Below are positions 59,672 to 64,000 of a DNA stretch of 64,000 nucleotides, piece after piece. Made by a program: the position numbers and the translations under genes. The number at the start of each line of letters is the position of its first letter. Position 1 is the stretch's first letter. Below the pieces are notes generated by a model, which worked only from the letters and a program-made list of their open reading frames with translations, had not been told where the DNA came from and did no database searches. Source of the DNA: Phlyctochytrium arcticum (Eukaryota > Chytridiomycota > Chytridiomycetes > Chytridiales > Chytridiaceae); NCBI GenBank assembly GCA_025602905.1, contig JAHLKI010000009.1:558001-622000 (forward strand). Direction: 5' to 3'.

Positions 59672-60838
59672 GGTAAGTCAAGGAGGACCCTACGCGCACT
59701 GCAAAAGTCTGACCTTCTCCAAATGTAGCTCCTTCAAACTTCATGAGCACATCCGTCTTTCGCCGCATTATTTGCGTGTTTCTCCCCTACCCCATTGATT
59801 GGAGGGCTCCGGGCACTTTTTAGTAGTATTTAGATTGGAAGGTCTTTTGATTAGAGTAATCCCAGCGTGTAGAACATTCCGTAGAATATTAATATATCAC
59901 ATAACGCTATTTTCAATGGTTCCTCACGAGCAATTGCAGTTCCTATTATAAACGCAGACGTGCAGAGCCAAGGGACTAATTTTGTGGGGAGCCACCGCAA
60001 CAGCAGTGCTGGTCGGTTACGAGGCTTAACTCAGGTTGAATGCATCAGAGAAAGCGGTGCCGCGAGCTCATGGAGGAGAAAGCACCAAGTTCGTCGATTA
60101 TAGCTCCAAACCCCTCTGGCTGACTGTATCAAATGTGCCGCCAATCAAGACTCTGGCGCAGCACGACCGGACGACTATGGACGCTGTGTGGAGGCATCAC
60201 ATAGGTGTAGGATGGTAAAAATGTTTTACTTTGCTCTCCACAACATGTTTCAGATGACGTGAGCCTTCGGGCCAAGACTTGCGACGCGTTCGTAAAGTCC
60301 CCTTTCTGCCGCACAAAGCGTCCTGCCAGTTTGGATCTTTGCCTTCGGACATTCCTGTTGTCGGGTACATTCTGGGGCACATCCTTCAACTATGCACGGG
60401 GGAGGGAATGACTGTCTCTCCCCTTCGACGCATTTTGTGCGTGCAGGAGAGATTGTCTATTCCCTCCCCATCAAGTTCAGCTGAAGGGAGTAGTCCAGTT
60501 GATTCGAACACAACTTGCCCACGCATGCTGGATGGTCGATACGATGAGGTGAGTAGTATTGGAATCTCAGTGATTAACTGGGTGGCAAGTCACTGATATG
60601 TCGTATTTGGCCGATTAGGGGCGATCGTTCAGTATCGCCAAACTTCAGTCGGATATACATGAAGCACTTGTTGCGGAATTCCTTCTTGCTTTCTTAACCA
60701 ACATCTCGCCTTGCCCTGCAGTGCCCCACCAACAGCTTTACATACCATCATGGACTTTGAACAACAACCCAAGAACGAGGTAATATCCGGATACAAGTAT
60801 ATACGATTGTTCTGACTGTGCATGTACCTTACAGAAGC
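59672..60838. other. Spacer between peptide copies A and B
   Basis: This stretch of 1,167 bp starts with a probable 3' UTR intron. Minor ORFs at 60036-60596 on both strands show no motif. Just before copy B there is a leader with ttcttaaccaacatctcgcc, matching the copy A leader, and then an intron-like segment with acceptor CTTACAG. Confidence 0.5.
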
Positions 60839-61003
60839 ATGGACCGCACAACCACGATACAAATGGACGTACCACCAAGATTTTGGCGAGTGAAACGGTG
60901 GTGGGCGAAGATGACTGAATGTTGTCGGCGTGACGATGTGGGTAAGTTGAGTAGCAACCTAATCCTTTTTTCCTTCTTAAACTCTCATCTTGTCCTGCAA
61001 TGA
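60839..61003 (+). CDS. Trp/Arg-rich peptide family, copy B
   Basis: The ORF starts MDRTTTIQMDVPPRFWRVKR, then WWAKMTECCRRDDVG, matching copy A at most positions including PPRFWR, RWW, K and CCRR. It begins right after the same kind of acceptor (CTTACAG). The acidic tail of copy A is absent: the frame meets a GTAAGTTG donor-like site at 60942 and, if unspliced, runs on to a stop at 61003. Either the last residues come from another exon or the tail has been lost. Confidence 0.6.
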   Translation: MDRTTTIQMDVPPRFWRVKRWWAKMTECCRRDDVGKLSSNLILFSFLNSHLVLQ

Positions 61004-61115
61004 CGAAAAGCATCATTACCTGCATTGAACTGTCGCATATTTACAACAACAAGTAAGTCGCACGCCAATACGCATGTTCACAAATAGTCCAACTCACCAT
61101 TTGCCTTACAGGAAC

Positions 61116-61242
61116 ATGGAACGCACTACTGCCATCAAAAATGGACGTACCACCGCGCTTCTGGCGGTCAAAACGATGGTGGCCAAAGTCACGCATGCTG
61201 CCGGCGAGGAACCGACGGCCCTGACGACGAGGATTAAGGTAA
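61116..61242 (+). pseudogene. Trp/Arg-rich peptide family, copy C (frameshifted)
   Basis: The nucleotide sequence parallels copy A from the acceptor CTTACAG through the 3' flank (ctgcaaaagtctgaccttct in both), but after MERTTAIK an extra A in the A-run shifts the frame and a second length difference follows about 60 bp later. The conserved Trp and Cys codons are therefore out of frame. It is only 277 bp from copy B start to start, so B and C might share a transcript. Confidence 0.65.
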
Positions 61243-61422
61243 GTCGAGAAGGAGCCTACCCGCACTGCAAAAGTCTGACCTTCTCCAAATGTAGCCCCAA
61301 CAAACTTAATGAACACATCGTCTTTCGCCGCGACAGGCTCAAGAATGCAATTATATTTGTGTATTTCCCCCCTGCCCCATTGAGTGGAGGGCTCTGGGTA
61401 GTTTTTGGCAGTATTTAGATTT

Positions 61423-61425
<3 letters not shown>

Positions 61426-61457
<32 letters not shown>
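61426..61457. repeat. (TC)16 microsatellite
   Basis: A perfect dinucleotide run of 32 bp lies downstream of copy C, between it and copy D. Such tracts can aid slippage and unequal exchange in a tandem array, but no role is shown. Confidence 0.9.
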
Positions 61458-61459
<2 letters not shown>

Positions 61460-61758
61460 GAAAGTCCAACTTGTACAGCAAATTTTTGAGTAATAAAAAA
61501 TGTCTCATAGCGCTATCAACAATTAAGGGATCTCTTCCTTCCCACTATACAATGTTGCCGTGGACGAGCGGTTCCAGACCTTTTACATATGACACTAGAA
61601 TTGAATTAAGCTGGCTATATCAGGCGACGCAGCATCTGGGGTCTGAATGTCATAACTAACAGTATTGAATGATGAGCGATATACGTTGCGATAGAGAGGA
61701 CCATTCGAGCACTATATCGTGATCATACTAACGAGTTAACCCATAATGTCACCATTCT

Positions 61759-61870
61759 AACGCGAATGCCGGGACAATGTTAAGGGCTTCTATAAAGGGT
61801 TACACGAGGAATTTTCGCACGGAGGACTGGTAATGTTTGGACAGGAAATTTTCCGATCTCTTTGAGGGTC
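61759..61870 (+). promoter_or_regulatory. Upstream elements of copy D
   Basis: AACGCGAA at 61759-61766 and TGTTTGGAC...TTTGAGGGTC at 61834-61870 match the blocks upstream of copies A and E. A leader with caacccaaccaacatttcgc and an intron (gtgagt to tatatcag) then lead to the start of copy D. Confidence 0.6.
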
Positions 61871-62055
61871 AAAACTTCGGATTTTTTCTCTACTTCTCTT
61901 CTCAACCCAACCAACATTTCGCTCCACCCATCGACCTTGCACATACACACACACACATATAGTAAGACTTTCGAGTGGTCACAACAATTCAAAAGTGAGT
62001 ACCGCCCTGCTCCGCATAAGAACATCGGTCTAAGTAACCATTTATATATCAGGAA

Positions 62056-62159
62056 ATGGAGCGTACTACTAGTATCAAGATGGATGTGCCTCCTCGTTTT
62101 TAGCGGCTGAAAAGATGGTGGTTGAAGGTCACTGCATGTTGTCGGCGCAGCGACGACTG
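62056..62159 (+). pseudogene. Trp/Arg-rich peptide family, copy D (premature stop)
   Basis: It starts MERTTSIKMDVPPRF, then TAG at 62101-62103 where copies A and B have the first Trp codon. Beyond the stop the same frame still encodes the family pattern (basic residues, a Trp pair, a Cys pair followed by Arg pair) and ends with TGA after Asp codons. Only one change separates it from an open copy, so the inactivation looks recent, unless TAG is read through. Confidence 0.65.
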
Positions 62160-62301
62160 ATGACGAAAACTGAATGTAAGTTGAGGAGGAACCTAGCCGC
62201 AGGGCAAAAAAGCTGATCTCTGCGAGGGACTGCGCAGTTCAGGGCATCATATCGGACTGGAAGTGATGCAAACTGTTCTCCCCATCATGCTCCATCATTC
62301 T

Positions 62302-62361
62302 AACGCGAACAAGTACTCGCGATGTTTGGACGTGTTTATTTCTCTGATTTGTTTGAGGGTC
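62302..62361 (+). promoter_or_regulatory. Upstream elements of copy E
   Basis: AACGCGAA at 62302-62309 is followed by TGTTTGGAC...TTTGAGGGTC at 62323-62361, closer together than in A and D. A TATA-like catatataaag follows at about 62367. Confidence 0.6.
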
Positions 62362-62654
62362 GCGTACATATATAAAGTCTTTGAGCACAATTTCTTTTTT
62401 CGTTCTGTAATAAATACTCTGAACACCGCTTCAAAATTACTCCCTATCACGTTCCAGATTTAAAAGTCTCTCTCGAAAGTTTACGGTATGGCCGACCAGT
62501 TGACATTGATAGAATTTCATGCCTGCATACTCTCAGTGGTTCAAGTACCACCGCCACGCAGTAGGTAACATTCCGAAACGCATGTAGATAATCGTTCCAA
62601 CTAATCATTTACATAACAGAACACGAAATGCACCACTAGCACCAAGATGTTAAA

Positions 62655-62711
62655 ATGGAACCCCCGCCTCGTTTCTGGAGACTCAGAAGATGGTGGGCGA
62701 GCATGTCTTAG
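62655..62711 (+). pseudogene. Trp/Arg-rich peptide family, copy E (5' degraded, truncated)
   Basis: After an acceptor ATAACAG at about 62620, the start region is damaged (the usual first ATG codon is absent). A short frame from 62655, MEPPPRFWRLRRWWASMS, keeps the PPRFWR and RRWW core and stops before the Cys pair. It could encode an 18-residue peptide, but decay is more likely. Confidence 0.55.
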
Positions 62712-62899
62712 GCAAAGCAGCTTGTGCCAAGAGGGCTCAAATTGACCACGAGCAGTTTGTGCCAAGAGGACCAAGAAATCCTGGCTCTCCCTGATTTTCC
62801 TTTGCAACCTTGAAATGCCATATGTGATGCAGATCTTCTCGGGGAGTACTCCGTTTCTTGGATGTTACTCTTGCTGCTGACGTTCAAGAGCCGACAAGG

Positions 62900-63318
62900 T
62901 GTTTTGGAGTGTACCTGTCAGTGTGCCTGTCAGTAACGTCCGTGATCTGAGATCGGAATTTGACACTTTGCTGGCTCAAGTGGAGATCAACAAAATGTGG
63001 AGAATCTGGCCCTCGACGTGAGTAATCACATCGAGTACTCCGGGGATACATTGGGTGTGGTGAATATCAACGACGGTGTGGAGAATCTGGCTCCCGGTGA
63101 AGGATGATCAGCTCGAGTTCTTTTTGGACAGGGTGGACAGGGTGAATATCAACGAATGTGCGGTCAATGTACCCGGTGAGGAGCGCGAGTGTTTCCGGGA
63201 TATATGTGGAAGTTTTGGATCCCGGACTAGTCAAGAGTTGCTAATGCAGTGCTTCGATTCGATGAAGACTTTGTACGGCAATGGAAAGGTCGGGATTCGG
63301 GAGTATCGTAAACGTTGA
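62900..63318 (+). pseudogene. Probable gene relic with internal repeats
   Basis: Coding-like stretches occur in different plus-strand frames: VRDLRSEFDTLLAQVEINK, then NVENLALDVSNHIEYSGDTL, then DQLEFFLDRVDRVNINECAV followed by CFRDICGSFGSRTSQELLMQ. Phrases such as gtgaatatcaacga and gtggagaatctggc recur, which suggests internal duplication. No intron explains the frame changes cleanly. I recognise no family; decay of a repeat-containing gene is the simplest reading. Confidence 0.3.
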
Positions 63319-63555
63319 TGGCGGCAATATTCTTAAAGCCCCCTTTTGCGCTCTTGAAACAACATTCTTGGATGGCCATGCACTGTTTCCTTCTGGTCGT
63401 CTACACGTTGCTGGTACTGGATGTTCGGTCGTGAGCGACTTTTCTGTCCTCTGGTTTGCACGATAGCGGCAACTCCTCCAGCAGGTCGATCCAAGTTGCG
63501 CCAGATCTCGACTTGCATTGCGCGATAGGATGTGCCCGGGCCGTTCGCGCAGGAA

Positions 63556-64000
63556 CTACAGTGGTATTGTCGTCGTCGTCGTCGTCGTCGGCTCCAAGTA
63601 CTGGTCGAGTCTGTCGGGGGCTGGCTTGCTGGTTGATTTAGCAGGGCTATGCGACGTGACCTCCTTCAAAAATACTGGAACACACACACAGTTGCATTTT
63701 GTCTCGTTGCCGTCTCCATTGTCGTCGGCGTTGCTTCTCGTTACGACCATCACCCACCGGCACTTTCCTCGCTGCTCATCCGACATACGTATAATGTCCA
63801 TTGCAGCACTTTGGCCATTTCCAGATACATTGTACCGGTCTTCGTGGCCAATTCCTCGGATGGCATGGATGGCTTGCTGGGTCAAAGTGTTCTCGGCCTG
63901 AGCGCGCCTACCTGGGTTCAGGGACAGGACACGGTGGACATTCTTGGTTTTTCCGCGTCCGACGCGTCGGCCAGAGCTCGGTCGTCGTCGTTGATACCCA
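63556..64000 (-). CDS. Possible partial gene entering from the right edge
   Basis: The minus strand stays open from the window edge to a stop at 63556, with a plausible helical segment (AENTLTQQAIHAIRGIGHED, then GQSAAMDIIRMSDEQRGK) and polar, Asn/Asp-rich sequence, ending in a Thr run encoded by the (GTC)n repeat. An intron may remove part of the region around 63900-63950. No family is recognised, and the plus strand is also open here, so confidence is low. Confidence 0.25.
   Translation of the reverse strand, partial: GYQRRRPSSGRRVGRGKTKNVHRVLSLNPGRRAQAENTLTQQAIHAIRGIGHEDRYNVSGNGQSAAMDIIRMSDEQRGKCRWVMVVTRSNADDNGDGNETKCNCVCVPVFLKEVTSHSPAKSTSKPAPDRLDQYLEPTTTTTTTIPL

Larger units (their letters stand above)
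62712..64000. other. Right-end region with decayed or partial coding sequence
   Basis: No complete gene is visible. It contains the damaged repeat-bearing frames at 62900-63318 and a possible partial minus-strand gene entering from the right edge, both given separately. A (GTC)n run of 23 bp lies at 63569-63591. Confidence 0.5.

Noticed and set aside
61426..61457. TC run considered as a CRISPR-like or regulatory repeat
   Set aside because: It is a simple dinucleotide microsatellite; no spaced direct repeats (CRISPR) occur anywhere in the window.

Overview
This is nuclear DNA of an intron-rich early-diverging fungus. Genes are densely packed, mostly with canonical GT-AG introns of about 45-70 bp (56-58 bp is commonest). 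The products are typically fungal: a PDR-type ABC transporter, a Cys/Met PLP enzyme of fungal type, mitochondrial BCAT and a secreted S8 protease. An EF-hand/WD40 protein of the CFAP337 (WDR49-like) type, a long coronin-7 homologue, an Artemis-like nuclease and a multipass receptor-like protein with extracellular EGF, LRR and IPT domains point to a zoosporic (chytrid-like) lineage rather than Dikarya. That placement is inference; no rRNA is present.

Left part (1-14.8 kb): a CRAL-TRIO protein, then an unusual concentration of ER glycan and quality-control genes: calnexin, a VIP36/ERGIC-53-type L-type lectin, an MPDU1-like protein, and a gene whose single reading frame joins GPI mannosyltransferase I (PIG-M) to the PIG-H subunit of GPI-GlcNAc transferase. 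The PP2A activator PTPA and an LRR/filamin-repeat protein lie among them. The LRR/filamin and PIG-M/PIG-H start codons are only 32 bp apart, head to head.

Middle part (15-44.4 kb): a DH-PH Rho GEF, coronin-7 (with an apparent 1-nt frameshift), an F-box/LRR protein, a small mitochondrial-type membrane protein, the CFAP337-like protein, a Cys/Met PLP enzyme divergent from BCAT, an Artemis/SNM1-like nuclease divergent from a subtilase, the large receptor-like chimera, and a secreted LPMO-like protein whose mature N-terminus is histidine.

Right part (44.4-64 kb): more accessory in character. Two small spliced genes of unknown function stand directly upstream of a tRNA-Met. They are followed by a 54-residue Gly2/Cys-rich microprotein with a duplicated leader, direct repeats, an unrecognised 517-residue gene, a full-length PDR ABC transporter, a C2H2 zinc-finger protein, and a tandem family of at least five short Trp/Arg-rich peptide genes at 59.5-62.7 kb. 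Some copies of that family are intact and others decayed; most share a 5' leader-intron arrangement and three share upstream promoter blocks. I recognise no described family for it, and it is the best candidate here for an undescribed system.

Gene structures were built by hand from splice consensus, reading-frame continuity and family knowledge. Exon coordinates are given in the entries. No database search was run.
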